Source: Thermoplasmata archaeon
GTDB lineage: Archaea; Thermoplasmatota; Thermoplasmata; Sysuiplasmatales; Sysuiplasmataceae
Length of the DNA: 37,946 nt
Direction: 5' to 3'
Assembly (NCBI GenBank): GCA_021817225.1
Contig: JAKAVR010000015.1
Span: 1 to 37,946, forward strand
Shown here: in pieces, positions 22,692 through 30,820 of the stretch
Layout: each line of letters opens with the position of its first letter
Numbering within the stretch: position 1 is the stretch's first letter
Position numbers and translations under genes: made by a program
The notes under the pieces: model-generated
What the model saw: the letters and a program-made list of their open reading frames with translations, nothing else
Told to the model about the DNA's origin: nothing
Databases searched by the model: none

Positions 22692-23873
22692 TCAGCCGCC
22701 CTGTTCCATTCCCGGCTCAAAGAGCGCTATGCCCGAAGGGACTTTTGGATAGAAGAATGTAGATTTCTGCGGAAGCAGCTGTCCGCCCGATACCTTCCTT
22801 GCAAACTCCTCCGGATCCCAATCCGGGAGAAGGATGGAAAAAGAAGCGCTGCCCTCATCCACTGCACTCCTGGCGAAATCTGCATCATGAGTGTACGTGA
22901 CCAGAGACTCAATTTCGGCATCGGTCATTTTGAGGCATTTCCTGAAAATTAAACTGTTGACTACGTCAGGCGCGATACTGAAGTCGACTTTCTCATCAAG
23001 CGAAAGAGCTGCCCTGTTAGGTGTGGCGTACCTCATCCTGCCGTCGTATACCACAATTTCGCCCTTTCCCGTGCCAGGTGGAGAATCGGCAAGGTCGAAG
23101 TATTCCCTGATGTCCGAAATGGAGAATTCCCTGCCCTGGGGCGCCCTCACGACCCTGTGTATCCCGCCGATCAGCAGCCCGTCGCTTCCCGTGGAAGTCA
23201 CGTAGGCGAGAACGTAGTTCCAGCGCGGGTCACCCTGCGCTGAATGCTCCTCGGCTATTTCCCTCACCGCGGCGAGTCTGTGATGCCCGTCTGCAACAAT
23301 TGCGCTTTCTCCTTCAAGCGCATTCCTAAGCCTCCCGAGAGCATCTGGCGAGTCTGCAACATAAATTGTGTTTGTCACACCCGCGGGCTCTTCGAATATC
23401 ATCATCTTCTTTCCTGACCGAAGTATCTCTTCCAGTGAGGGAGACAGCCCCTTCGCAGGGGTTATGAGGAATATCGGTTCAGGCTGACAGCCGAGGGCCG
23501 CCATCAGGCTGTGTCTTCCTTTTCGCGGTCCTGGAAAAGTGAGTTCATGCGGCTTTATGTCGGCTGACAGCGGGAATACCCTGACGAGACAGATGACACC
23601 AACCCTTCTCAGCATCAGGCCGCCGTGCATGAATCTCTGTTCAATGACAAAGACTGCCTCGTCAGGAAGCCGCTGCAAAATGCGCTCATTCTTCCAGCCC
23701 TCAAATTCAACCCTTGTCTCCTCGATGTTCAGCGGAAGTGTCAGGTGGGTTATGTTGTATGGGAAGGACTTGAGTACGGCTTCCTCCGCCTTTGATATCG
23801 TGTCAAACGGCGGCGAAAAGAAGTGTTCCAATCCGCTCCTGAAAACAAGGAATCTGGAACCGCTGACTTCCAT
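22692..23873 (-). CDS. DUF1015 family protein
   Basis: 393 residues from ATG 23873; a GTG three codons upstream (23882) is in frame but less likely. The diagnostic element of the family is VADGHHRLAAVREIAEE in the middle (family: iADGHHRyetal), preceded by the N-terminal HFFSPPFDTISKAEEAVLKSFPYNITHLTLP pattern (family: PpyDviS-eea). The fold is related to ParB/Srx-type domains, and archaeal proteins of that superfamily include the free-serine kinase SerK; whether DUF1015 has kinase activity here is not established. A 2-hydroxyacid dehydrogenase is encoded 2 kb away but in another transcription unit. Confidence 0.9.
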   Translation of the reverse strand: MEVSGSRFLVFRSGLEHFFSPPFDTISKAEEAVLKSFPYNITHLTLPLNIEETRVEFEGWKNERILQRLPDEAVFVIEQRFMHGGLMLRRVGVICLVRVFPLSADIKPHELTFPGPRKGRHSLMAALGCQPEPIFLITPAKGLSPSLEEILRSGKKMMIFEEPAGVTNTIYVADSPDALGRLRNALEGESAIVADGHHRLAAVREIAEEHSAQGDPRWNYVLAYVTSTGSDGLLIGGIHRVVRAPQGREFSISDIREYFDLADSPPGTGKGEIVVYDGRMRYATPNRAALSLDEKVDFSIAPDVVNSLIFRKCLKMTDAEIESLVTYTHDADFARSAVDEGSASFSILLPDWDPEEFARKVSGGQLLPQKSTFFYPKVPSGIALFEPGMEQGG

Positions 23874-23907
23874 ACAAATCACTCATTCGGGCATTGCGGG
23901 GCTGTTT

Positions 23908-23923
23908 GCCCGCCGGGGCGGGC
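23908..23923 (-). promoter_or_regulatory. GC-rich hairpin in the leader of the DUF1015 gene
   Basis: GCCCGCC and GGCGGGC form a perfect 7-bp inverted repeat separated by two bases (a loop of four once the last pair opens). A TATA-like TGATTTAAGAA lies upstream at about 23952-23962 on the minus strand, so the hairpin would fall within the mRNA leader, roughly 35-50 nt before the start codon. It could also be a simple GC-rich accident. Confidence 0.35.
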
Positions 23924-24066
23924 GTCCTGCACGGATGTTAAGCGCATCCGGTTCTTAAATCAGATTGCACCGCGGGCTGCAGCCACTAGGCAAAGTCCAT
24001 TTTCCCAGGCAATCCGCAACTTAACAGTGAAGCCACTGGAGGGAGTTGAACCCTCGACCTACGCCT

Positions 24067-24078
24067 TTTTGTGAATCA
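24067..24078 (-). other. Intron of tRNA-Thr at position 37/38
   Basis: 12 nt on the minus strand (TGATTCACAAAA). TTGG (32-35) can face ACAA of the intron with three pairs and a G-A, leaving 3-nt bulges TAT and AAA cut after the second base, the same geometry as in tRNA-Val. Confidence 0.65.
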
Positions 24079-24093
24079 TACCAAGGCGTCGCT

Positions 24094-24113
24094 ATTTAGG
24101 GGCGCATTATGCG
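24094..24113 (-). other. Apparent second intron of tRNA-Thr in the D arm (22/23)
   Basis: 20 nt on the minus strand between G22 and A23. It contains the stem CGCA-TAA-TGCG, followed by CTAA that pairs perfectly with TTAG of the exon (12-15). The 3' end lies in a 3-nt bulge ATA cut after the second base, as expected; the 5' cut does not fit a strict bulge-helix-bulge, so the exact 5' boundary could differ by a base or two. Confidence 0.55.
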
Positions 24114-24237
24114 CTACCACTAAGCTACAGTGGCGCAAAGAAGGGCAACTTCAACATGCCTATTAAATTTTCGGAGATTCTGGCATGAGTCACGGCAAAT
24201 AATCGTATACCAGTTCGCAAATCATTTGTTGATCTGA

Positions 24238-26112
24238 GTGGAAAAGACGAAGAATTCGATGACTTCCCTAGATGTGCTCTCCCTCAGGGGGGAAATGTCC
24301 GCACTTGCCGGGGGATACGTTGACAAGGCGTTTGGCGGAAACCCGTTTTCGGTCCGCTTCAGCACTGAAAGTGGAAAGAAGGAACTTGTTGTCTATGACC
24401 AACTGTTTGTGTTTCTGAGCGATCCGCTCGAAAAGAGCGAGGGGGCGGCGATAGGACCTCTGGCTTCGACCGTACGCAGAAGGCTTGACAATTCCAGGGT
24501 GAAGGAGGTAAGGCAGCACGGTTTTGACAGGCTGATAACACTCGAATTCTCCAGGCCCGAAGGGATGATTGCTTCAATAGAACTCATGGGCAAAGGCAAT
24601 TTCATTCTGGTCGAATCTGGGAAAGTTGTCTCGGCCAGCAGATATGAGAAGAGAAAAGGACACGATATCTTTCCAGGTTCGCAATACAGCCTTCCTTCGC
24701 TGAGGTTTGATGTCCTGAGGGCCGGTTTCGACGATTTCCTTTCAACCGTAATGAATTCAAAAGGGGACGTCGTGAGGACGCTTGCAACCGTCATCGGCCT
24801 TGGAGGGGATCTTGCAGAGGAAGTGTGCACAAGGACAGGAGTGAAGTATCAGACAAGACCGGAGGAAGTCAGCCGAGCCGACTGGGAGGCAATTCGCAAC
24901 GCAATAATCGAAATCACTTCAAGGGCGGCCGCCGCGCCCGAGCCGGTGGTCTACTATGATGATGGAAAAGCTGTCCAGTTTACTCCTGTGCCGTTCACTG
25001 TCTTCGATCACCTTGAGAAGAAGAGATTCGGTTCATTGAGCGAGTGCGTTCTTGAATTTATAAGAAACAGACCTGTCGAGGAAACCACACCTGAGGAAGT
25101 GAGGACGGCAAAGCTTGTCGAGAAGCAGAAGGAGGCCATAGGCAGGTTCAGGCATGAAATGGCTGTCACGCGGGAGTTCGCAGATTCGATATACGCAGAC
25201 TACGAAGGCTTCCGTTCAATGCTCGGTTCAATAAAGACAGGCAATCAGGCTGCCAGACCATACACGAGGAACAGGGATGGCACATGCACCCTGAAAATTG
25301 AAGATGTGGAAATAACGCTCAACCCTTCCGATGACATAAACAGGGTAGCATCCTCTATTTACGATGCGGCCAAGGAACTGGACAGGAAGGTGAAGAGGGC
25401 AGAGGAGGCACTTGAGGAGATTTCGTCGAGAAAGGCACAGGGCGCGCAGAAAGCAAAGGCACCCGAGATAAGGAAGAAAGGCAAGAAGTTCTGGTTCGAC
25501 GGCTACAGGTGGTTCGTCAGCAGCGACGGAACTCTTGTGATCGCAGGCAGGGATGCCAGAAGCAACGACAGCCTAGTTTCAAAACACATGTCTGACCACG
25601 ACAGATACGCGCATGCAGACGTCTATGGTGCCCCGAGCGTTGTTGTAAAGTGGGCGGAGGGCAGCGGGGAGGACACACTTGAGGAGGCATGCTCGTTTGC
25701 GCTCTGTTTCTCAAGGGCGTGGAATGCCCAGATCGGCGCAGCATCGGCTTACTGGGTCATGCCTGACCAGGTGAGCAAGACGCCGGAGTCTGGCGAATTC
25801 CTGCCCCGGGGAGCATTCATTATTCGCGGCAAAAGAAACTACTTCAACAAGCTGAATCTGGAACTTGGACTGGGGATTGTGGACTATTCGGGCGAGAAGA
25901 GGCTGCAGTGTGCGCCCGTGAGGGCGCTGGCCGCAAACTCCGACTTCTACTACAGGCTTGTCCCGGGAGACAAGACGAAGGAAACAATAGCTGCAGAGCT
26001 TGCATCGAAGCTGGGTGTCGCAAAGGACGATGTCGTCTCGGCCCTGCCTCCGGGCAAGAGTTCCTATTCCGGACCTTTAAGGGCGGAAAACAGGAAAAAG
26101 GAGAAAGTGTAA
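24238..26112 (+). CDS. rqcH: RqcH/NFACT family ribosome quality-control protein
   Basis: 624 residues from GTG 24238; an in-frame ATG at 24259 (MTSLDVLSLRGEM) also fits the family. The N-terminal NFACT-N domain (SLDVLSLRGEMSALAGGYVDKAFGG, then LIELMGKGNFILV; homologues carry ELMGKGNIIL) is followed by a helix-hairpin-helix region near 150-230, a coiled coil at about 290-410, and the NFACT-R domain from about 415 (KFWFDGYRWFVSSDGTLVIAGRDARSNDSLVSKHM; homologues WYEKFRWFxSSdGyLVIGGRDAxqNExLVkKYL). It binds stalled 50S-peptidyl-tRNA and recruits tRNA to tag nascent chains. A TATA-like CAAATAATCG about 35 nt upstream suggests a leaderless or very short-leader message. The P5C dehydrogenase follows by 34 nt. 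Confidence 0.93.
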   Translation: MEKTKNSMTSLDVLSLRGEMSALAGGYVDKAFGGNPFSVRFSTESGKKELVVYDQLFVFLSDPLEKSEGAAIGPLASTVRRRLDNSRVKEVRQHGFDRLITLEFSRPEGMIASIELMGKGNFILVESGKVVSASRYEKRKGHDIFPGSQYSLPSLRFDVLRAGFDDFLSTVMNSKGDVVRTLATVIGLGGDLAEEVCTRTGVKYQTRPEEVSRADWEAIRNAIIEITSRAAAAPEPVVYYDDGKAVQFTPVPFTVFDHLEKKRFGSLSECVLEFIRNRPVEETTPEEVRTAKLVEKQKEAIGRFRHEMAVTREFADSIYADYEGFRSMLGSIKTGNQAARPYTRNRDGTCTLKIEDVEITLNPSDDINRVASSIYDAAKELDRKVKRAEEALEEISSRKAQGAQKAKAPEIRKKGKKFWFDGYRWFVSSDGTLVIAGRDARSNDSLVSKHMSDHDRYAHADVYGAPSVVVKWAEGSGEDTLEEACSFALCFSRAWNAQIGAASAYWVMPDQVSKTPESGEFLPRGAFIIRGKRNYFNKLNLELGLGIVDYSGEKRLQCAPVRALAANSDFYYRLVPGDKTKETIAAELASKLGVAKDDVVSALPPGKSSYSGPLRAENRKKEKV

Positions 26113-26146
26113 TGAATAAAGGGACAATGCAGAAGGATGTGCGACA

Positions 26147-27718
26147 ATGACGTTTGAAAATGAGAACACCTTTTCAAGGATGAAGAATGCAGGCAAGGAA
26201 AAAGAATTTCATTCAATGTACGACCAGGCTGTCGCGAATGTGAGGAAAGGACTGGGGGCCTCCCACACGCTTTTCATTGGCGGAAAGGGTGTGACATCAA
26301 CCAGCACCTTTGAGGTCAGGTCTCCTTCCGACAGGAATGTGGTTGTTGGAGCATTCCAGAACAGCTCAAAGAAGGAGGTAGCTATGGCAGTCGAGGCAGC
26401 CTCCGCCTCGTTCGACAAGTGGAGCAGGACAGATTACAAGAAGAGGGTGGCTGTGGTGCTGAGGGCGGCAGAAATAGCGGAGAAGAGGAAGTTCGAGCTT
26501 GCCGCACTAATGTCGATAGAAAACGGCAAAAACAGGTACGAATCGGTTGCGGATGTAGACGAGGCAATTGACTTCATGAGATACTATTCCGAACTGATGA
26601 CGATCAACAAGGGATACAGGCTGCAGATGGGTTCTTCCTCCGCGGTCGAAAGCAATGTCAGCGTTCTCAAGCCGTATGGCGTGTGGGGCGTTATTTCCCC
26701 ATTCAACTTCCCGCTGGCAATTTCCACGGGAATGAGCACGGGTGCGATTATCACGGGAAACACGGCTGTACTCAAGCCGGCAAGCACCACTCCCACGCTC
26801 TCATACATGCTGCATGAAATCTACAGGGAGGCCGGACTCCCGGCGGGCGTCCTGAATTTCATAACGGGCCCCGGTGGAACGGTCGGAAACGAGCTTGTGA
26901 CGAACGGCGGGGTCGCCGGCATCGCCTTCACTGGTTCGAGGGAGGTGGGGCTGAGCTCAATGCGCAGGTTCACAGAGAAGACATTCAAGCCCTTCATAGC
27001 CGAACTGGGAGGAAAGAACGTGGTCATTGTCACAGCGAAGGCGGATGTTGACAAGGCAGTTGAAGGAACGGCCAAGGCGGCATTCGGGTACGGCGGGCAG
27101 AAGTGCAGCGCGGCCTCAAGAGTGCTTGTAAACTCAAAACTGAAGAACGAGTTTGTGAAGAAGCTTGTCGCATTCACGAAGACCATAAGGATAGGAGACC
27201 CGACAGTGAAGGACACTTACCTTGGGCCACTGATTACTTCTGAAGCAGTGTCAAAGTACGAGGCAGCTGTTCTCGACGCGAACGAGTCAGGTAAGGTGCT
27301 TGCTGGAGGGAGAGTGCTGAGGGATGGCGCCTTTGCAAGGGGGAACTTCGTTGAACCGACAGTGGTTGACGGGCTTCCGTTCGACAACAGGCTCTTCACG
27401 GAAGAGCTCTTCCTGCCCTTCCTGGTTGTCGGCGAGATTGACACGCTGGACGAGGGTCTGGAAATTGCCAATTCGGTCGATTACGGCCTCACTTCGGGCA
27501 TATTCTCCAGCGACCAGAAGGAACTGGAGGAGTTCTTCAGCAGCATACAGGCGGGTGTCTGCTACTCTAACAAGCAGGGAGGCGCAACCACCGGCGCAAT
27601 GGTGGGCGCACAGCCGTTTGTCGGATGGAAGATGAGCGGTTCGACTGGCAAGGGAGCCGGCGGGCTCTACTACCTGGCACAATTCATGCGCGAGCAGACA
27701 CAGTCAATGTTCAGCTGA
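26147..27718 (+). CDS. Aldehyde dehydrogenase, 1-pyrroline-5-carboxylate dehydrogenase type
   Basis: 523 residues. The ALDH superfamily residues are present: the oxyanion Asn in SPFNFPLAIS, the general base E286 (IAELGGKN), the catalytic C320 (GYGGQKCSAASR) and the NAD-binding FTGSREVG. The GGQKCSA context (rather than GQxC of other ALDHs) and SPFNFPLAISTGM match delta-1-pyrroline-5-carboxylate dehydrogenase, which oxidises glutamate semialdehyde to glutamate in proline breakdown. No proline dehydrogenase gene is beside it, so the substrate remains an inference. AGGATG precedes the ATG by about 8 nt, and it probably shares the rqcH transcript. Confidence 0.9.
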   Translation: MTFENENTFSRMKNAGKEKEFHSMYDQAVANVRKGLGASHTLFIGGKGVTSTSTFEVRSPSDRNVVVGAFQNSSKKEVAMAVEAASASFDKWSRTDYKKRVAVVLRAAEIAEKRKFELAALMSIENGKNRYESVADVDEAIDFMRYYSELMTINKGYRLQMGSSSAVESNVSVLKPYGVWGVISPFNFPLAISTGMSTGAIITGNTAVLKPASTTPTLSYMLHEIYREAGLPAGVLNFITGPGGTVGNELVTNGGVAGIAFTGSREVGLSSMRRFTEKTFKPFIAELGGKNVVIVTAKADVDKAVEGTAKAAFGYGGQKCSAASRVLVNSKLKNEFVKKLVAFTKTIRIGDPTVKDTYLGPLITSEAVSKYEAAVLDANESGKVLAGGRVLRDGAFARGNFVEPTVVDGLPFDNRLFTEELFLPFLVVGEIDTLDEGLEIANSVDYGLTSGIFSSDQKELEEFFSSIQAGVCYSNKQGGATTGAMVGAQPFVGWKMSGSTGKGAGGLYYLAQFMREQTQSMFS

Positions 27719-27727
27719 TAGGATGTG

Positions 27728-27870
27728 TCCCGGCATTAACAGAGTCGTTCACAGAACGCTCGGCGCACTCCCGATCCTGACCCATGCCGGGATGTTGTGC
27801 ACCGGGGTTGGTCTCCTGTCATCCAAAGGACAGCACGCCCCGGTCAAGGAGGGACCCATTCACGATGCAC
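27728..27870. other. Strongly self-complementary intergenic stretch, possible structured RNA
   Basis: The 303-nt gap between the ALDH and DUF72 genes holds nested inverted repeats: TCCCGGCAT (27728-27736) with ATGCCGGGA (27784-27792), enclosing GAGTCGTTC (27742-27750) with GAACGCTC (27754-27761); then ACCGGGG (27801-27807) with CCCCGGT (27838-27844), enclosing CTGTC (27816-27820) with GACAG (27829-27833); and GTGCA (27797-27801) with TGCAC (27866-27870). No reading frame explains them. It could be a non-coding RNA, a 3' UTR structure of the ALDH message or a decayed repeat; strand unknown. Confidence 0.35.
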
Positions 27871-27986
27871 TGTAGTCGCCGGCGTCTGAATGACATCACG
27901 TATCAGCCACTGCCGGCCGGTGACGATCAGTAAATGACCTGCACCGATATAAGCAATTCAGCGCCTTTCCGGTCAAGTCCTGTAAA

Positions 27987-27998
27987 GGCTTAACTATC
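27987..27998 (+). promoter_or_regulatory. TATA-like box of the DUF72 gene
   Basis: GGCTTAACTATC lies 24-35 nt upstream of the ATG at 28022; the predicted start site coincides with the start codon within a few bases, suggesting a leaderless transcript. Confidence 0.4.
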
Positions 27999-28021
27999 TT
28001 CAGCCGGAATACTCATCCAGA

Positions 28022-28903
28022 ATGATACTGACCGGCTGCAGCGGCTGGTCCTATACAGACTGGGTGGACCGGTTCTATCCACGTGAGCTATCTCAGCGCC
28101 ATTCGGACTGGCTGCGCTACTATGCCACCTACTTCAGGACTGCCGAGGTGAACAGCACCTTCTACTCCCTTCCTCCACGCGGTACGGTGGATGCATGGAT
28201 AAGCAAGACCAGGGATGCCGGCATGTTTGAGTTTTCGCTTAAGCTCCCCGGGACGATCACACACGGGAAGATGCAGTCGGGGGATATGGCGGGGATAGCT
28301 TCCGACTTTGCTGCATTCAGGCAGAACTGCATCTCCCCGCTTCAGGATGCAGGAAGGCTTGGCGCAGTCCTCGTTCAGCTCCCGCCGCAGTTCGGATTCA
28401 CGGCAGGGAACGTGGGGGTGCTTGCGCGCACAATGGAAGCAGTAAGCATGGGCAATGTGCAGTATGCGGTTGAGTTCAGGAGCCGGAGCTGGCTGGAGAA
28501 AGGCGAGCTGAGGGGAGAGGCGCTGGACCTTCTCGGTTCGTCGGATTTCGCCGCGGTGATAGTGGACAGCCCCGCCTTCCCCTCAACGGCCGTGCTTACA
28601 TCCAGGGCAGCCTATGTGAGATTCCACGGCAGGAACAGCGACATATGGTACGGCAGGACGGACGATGACGACCTGAGGATAAACAGATACGACTACCTCT
28701 ACTCCAGGGGGCAGCTTGAGGAGTGGGTTCCGAGGATAAGGGCAATCGAGGAAAGGAGCGACATCACGAGGATTTACTTCAACAACCACGGCCGTGCAAA
28801 GGCAGCAAAGAACGCCATAGAGCTGATGGAGATGCTTGGCATAGAGCACCAGCACAAGGAGATAAGGATAATGGACCAGTCCAGGCTTGGCAATTTCATT
28901 TAA
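28022..28903 (+). CDS. DUF72 family protein (YecE-like)
   Basis: 293 residues. The family N-terminus is clear (MILTGCSGWSYTDWVDRFYP; homologues xGtSGWsYxxWxgxFYP), followed by RYYATYFRTAEVNSTFYSLPPRGTVDAWISKT (homologues Yaexf-tvEiNsTFYrxP), VLVQLPPQFGF, YAVEFRSRSWL and the late YVRFHGRN and IYFNNHGRAKAAKNAIELMEML. The fold is a TIM barrel; biochemical function is unknown although the family is widespread. A TATA-like GGCTTAACTAT at 27988-27997 lies about 25-34 nt before the ATG, so it is probably leaderless and has its own promoter. Confidence 0.92.
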   Translation: MILTGCSGWSYTDWVDRFYPRELSQRHSDWLRYYATYFRTAEVNSTFYSLPPRGTVDAWISKTRDAGMFEFSLKLPGTITHGKMQSGDMAGIASDFAAFRQNCISPLQDAGRLGAVLVQLPPQFGFTAGNVGVLARTMEAVSMGNVQYAVEFRSRSWLEKGELRGEALDLLGSSDFAAVIVDSPAFPSTAVLTSRAAYVRFHGRNSDIWYGRTDDDDLRINRYDYLYSRGQLEEWVPRIRAIEERSDITRIYFNNHGRAKAAKNAIELMEMLGIEHQHKEIRIMDQSRLGNFI

Positions 28904-28935
28904 TGACTGCGGGAGGAAGGCGATTCGACGCTTTT

Positions 28936-30678
28936 TCATCCCTTCATGAACTCAAGCAGGAAATCCGTATCGCTCTTCGACTGGACTTCGGTCTTGGCAG
29001 ACGGAGAATTGGATATTGTGAGCGTTATGTCCTCCAGCCCTCTCCACAGCACAAATGCAATGACCGCAATCGATGCGATTGCTGCATACCCTATCACCGG
29101 CTGGTAATACATCAGCGGCTGGAGGGTGGAAATGACAATGAAAATGCCGAGCGCGGCATATACCGCCTGGGTAAGCCTGCCCAGCAGCCTCGAGGTGAAA
29201 TCAGACTTCATGTCCTTTTCGACGAAGAACCTGTCCTTTTCCGCAACAACGGTGTTGAACGAGGCATAGAGGAGCAGTATGATTGCACAGGTGTAGCCGA
29301 GATACAGGAGCCCGTACTCGATACCCAGCTTGGTCATGAGGAAATTCGAGTTCCCTACGAATAGTGAGGTGAGTATGAGAATTGACGCAATGACAAGAAC
29401 GTTGAGAATCAGTGCAAGAATCATGTTCTTTGAAGAATTCTTCATCCTCCTGGGCTTGCCGGACTGGCTCATAAGCTGGTCTCCGAACCGCCTGATCGCC
29501 ATCGAGTACAGCCTGACTCCCTTCGGAGATTTCCTCTGCACGAAGGAGTATATTGAATCGTTTTTCCTGACTGCCTGCGGAAGTATCACTATTGTAACTG
29601 CAGATATCAGGACGATGAGGGTGTAAATCTGACCGGTGAATACACCAACCTGAAGACCGAGTCTGCCGATTACGAACGAAAATTCACCCATCGCTCCTGC
29701 GCCTATGCCGACGTAGATTGCATTCTTTGAGGTAAACCCCATGGTTGTGAAGCCTATTGCAACAGACACAAGCTTCCATACAACGAACAGCGCGCCGAGG
29801 GCAATTGCATACGGCAGAAGCTGAAGAACGAAGGAAGTCTGTATGAGCGTGCCTATGGAAACGAAGAAGACGGCGAGGAACACGTCGCGTATGGGAGTCA
29901 TCTTCTGCTGTATCCTCTCCTTGTGGTCCGACTCGGCGACAGCTACGCCGACGATGAATGCGCCTATGACGAATGAGAAACCAAGCTCCTGGGCAAAGAG
30001 GGCGAGAGAGAAACAGAAGCCGAGTGCGACGATCATCAGTATTTCGTCGTTGCCCATGTCCGATATCCTGTTGATTGCCTTTGGCAGTATGCTTATTGCA
30101 AGTATCAGGCTGACGCTTGCAAACAGTACGAGCGCAGCAACAAGTTCCGCTATCTGCAGGGGCACTATTGCCTTCTGCGTTCCAAGGGCTGAAAGGACGG
30201 CAAGCATCACGACAGTGAGCAGATCCTCCACGACGAGCAGGCCGATGAGTATGTCGGAATAGGACCTGAGGCTTTCACGCGAATCCCTCATTGTCTTCAT
30301 CACAATTGTAGTGCTCGTGAGTGCGAAAGCGGACGCGAAAAAGATGGCCGTCATTCTGGACCAGCCGAAGACAATTGCGACCATGTAGCCAGCTGGAATC
30401 ATTATTGCCAGCTCGGCTATTCCGGCGAGTATTATCCTGTGGCCAAGTTCCCTCAGTCCCCTCAGGCTCAGCTCCATTCCCATCGTGAAGGCAAGGAGAG
30501 TTATGCCAAGGTCGGAAATGAGAGAGATTATGTTGCTGTCGGCCGACAGGAATGGGGCGGCAAGCACACCGGCTATGATGTAACCTAGAATGAGCGGCTG
30601 CCTGAGCTTCTTGAACAGAATGCTCACAACTGCCGCCACGGCGAAGAGAATGGCAATCCCGGTGTATCCAACTGTCAC
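28936..30678 (-). CDS. CPA2 family cation:proton antiporter (KefB/NapA-like)
   Basis: 580 residues from GTG 30678; no ATG gives a sensible N-terminus. About twelve spans form the Na+/H+ exchanger domain: KKLRQPLILGYIIAGVLAAP, TLLAFTMGMELSLRGLRELGH, ALTSTTIVMKTMRD, LIGLLVVEDLLTVVML and FVIGAFIVGVAVAESDHKERI, all standard CPA2 elements (the usual LLLQDL is VVEDL here). After residue about 400 there are three or four further spans in place of the TrkA-N/RCK domain that regulates Kef channels. It exchanges Na+ or K+ for protons at the plasma membrane. A TATA-like GTTTATAAGC (minus, about 30707-30716) lies roughly 30-38 nt upstream. Confidence 0.9.
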   Translation of the reverse strand: MTVGYTGIAILFAVAAVVSILFKKLRQPLILGYIIAGVLAAPFLSADSNIISLISDLGITLLAFTMGMELSLRGLRELGHRIILAGIAELAIMIPAGYMVAIVFGWSRMTAIFFASAFALTSTTIVMKTMRDSRESLRSYSDILIGLLVVEDLLTVVMLAVLSALGTQKAIVPLQIAELVAALVLFASVSLILAISILPKAINRISDMGNDEILMIVALGFCFSLALFAQELGFSFVIGAFIVGVAVAESDHKERIQQKMTPIRDVFLAVFFVSIGTLIQTSFVLQLLPYAIALGALFVVWKLVSVAIGFTTMGFTSKNAIYVGIGAGAMGEFSFVIGRLGLQVGVFTGQIYTLIVLISAVTIVILPQAVRKNDSIYSFVQRKSPKGVRLYSMAIRRFGDQLMSQSGKPRRMKNSSKNMILALILNVLVIASILILTSLFVGNSNFLMTKLGIEYGLLYLGYTCAIILLLYASFNTVVAEKDRFFVEKDMKSDFTSRLLGRLTQAVYAALGIFIVISTLQPLMYYQPVIGYAAIASIAVIAFVLWRGLEDITLTISNSPSAKTEVQSKSDTDFLLEFMKG

Positions 30679-30705
30679 GTCAAACAGTGTTACTGATGGT
30701 CAGAA

Positions 30706-30717
30706 ACCGCTTATAAA
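30706..30717 (-). promoter_or_regulatory. TATA-like box of the antiporter gene
   Basis: The minus strand reads GGTTTATAAGCG, about 29-39 nt before the GTG start, giving a leader of only a few bases. It lies in the divergent region shared with the FtsZ-like gene. Confidence 0.5.
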
Positions 30718-30789
30718 CCATAAACTCAAGAGTTTCATTCCTGATAAGCTTGATCGCCGCGGCGGATCTTGAGCAGCCGGGGCAGGAAA

Positions 30790-30801
30790 CCTATTTTTAC
30801 G
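30790..30801 (+). promoter_or_regulatory. TATA-like box of the FtsZ-like gene
   Basis: CCTATTTTTACG is centred about 25 nt before the ATG at 30821, so the predicted transcript starts at or beside the start codon and would be leaderless. Confidence 0.4.
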
Positions 30802-30820
30802 GCTGCTCGTTCATTGTCCG

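Larger units (their letters stand above)
24031..24134 (-). tRNA. tRNA-Thr, anticodon GGT, with two apparent introns
   Basis: 104 nt in the genome on the minus strand, 72 nt after removing two insertions. The acceptor GCCACTG pairs with CAGTGGC with discriminator T, as in archaeal tRNA-Thr; the T arm is GAGGG-TTCAACT-CCCTC. The anticodon stem ACGCC/GGCGT encloses 19 nt; removing 12 nt after TTGGTA leaves the loop TTGGTAA with anticodon GGT. The D arm is interrupted: GCTTAGTGGTAG and AGCG are separated by 20 nt, and their joining gives the standard GCTT-AGTGGTA-GAGC. No CCA is encoded. A TATA-like AAATTTAATA (minus, near 24160-24169) lies about 30 nt upstream. Confidence 0.85.

Noticed and set aside
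24094-24120. GCGCA-TAA-TGCGC hairpin read as a terminator
   Set aside because: It lies inside the tRNA-Thr gene between D-arm halves and has no T-tract; an intron explains it better.
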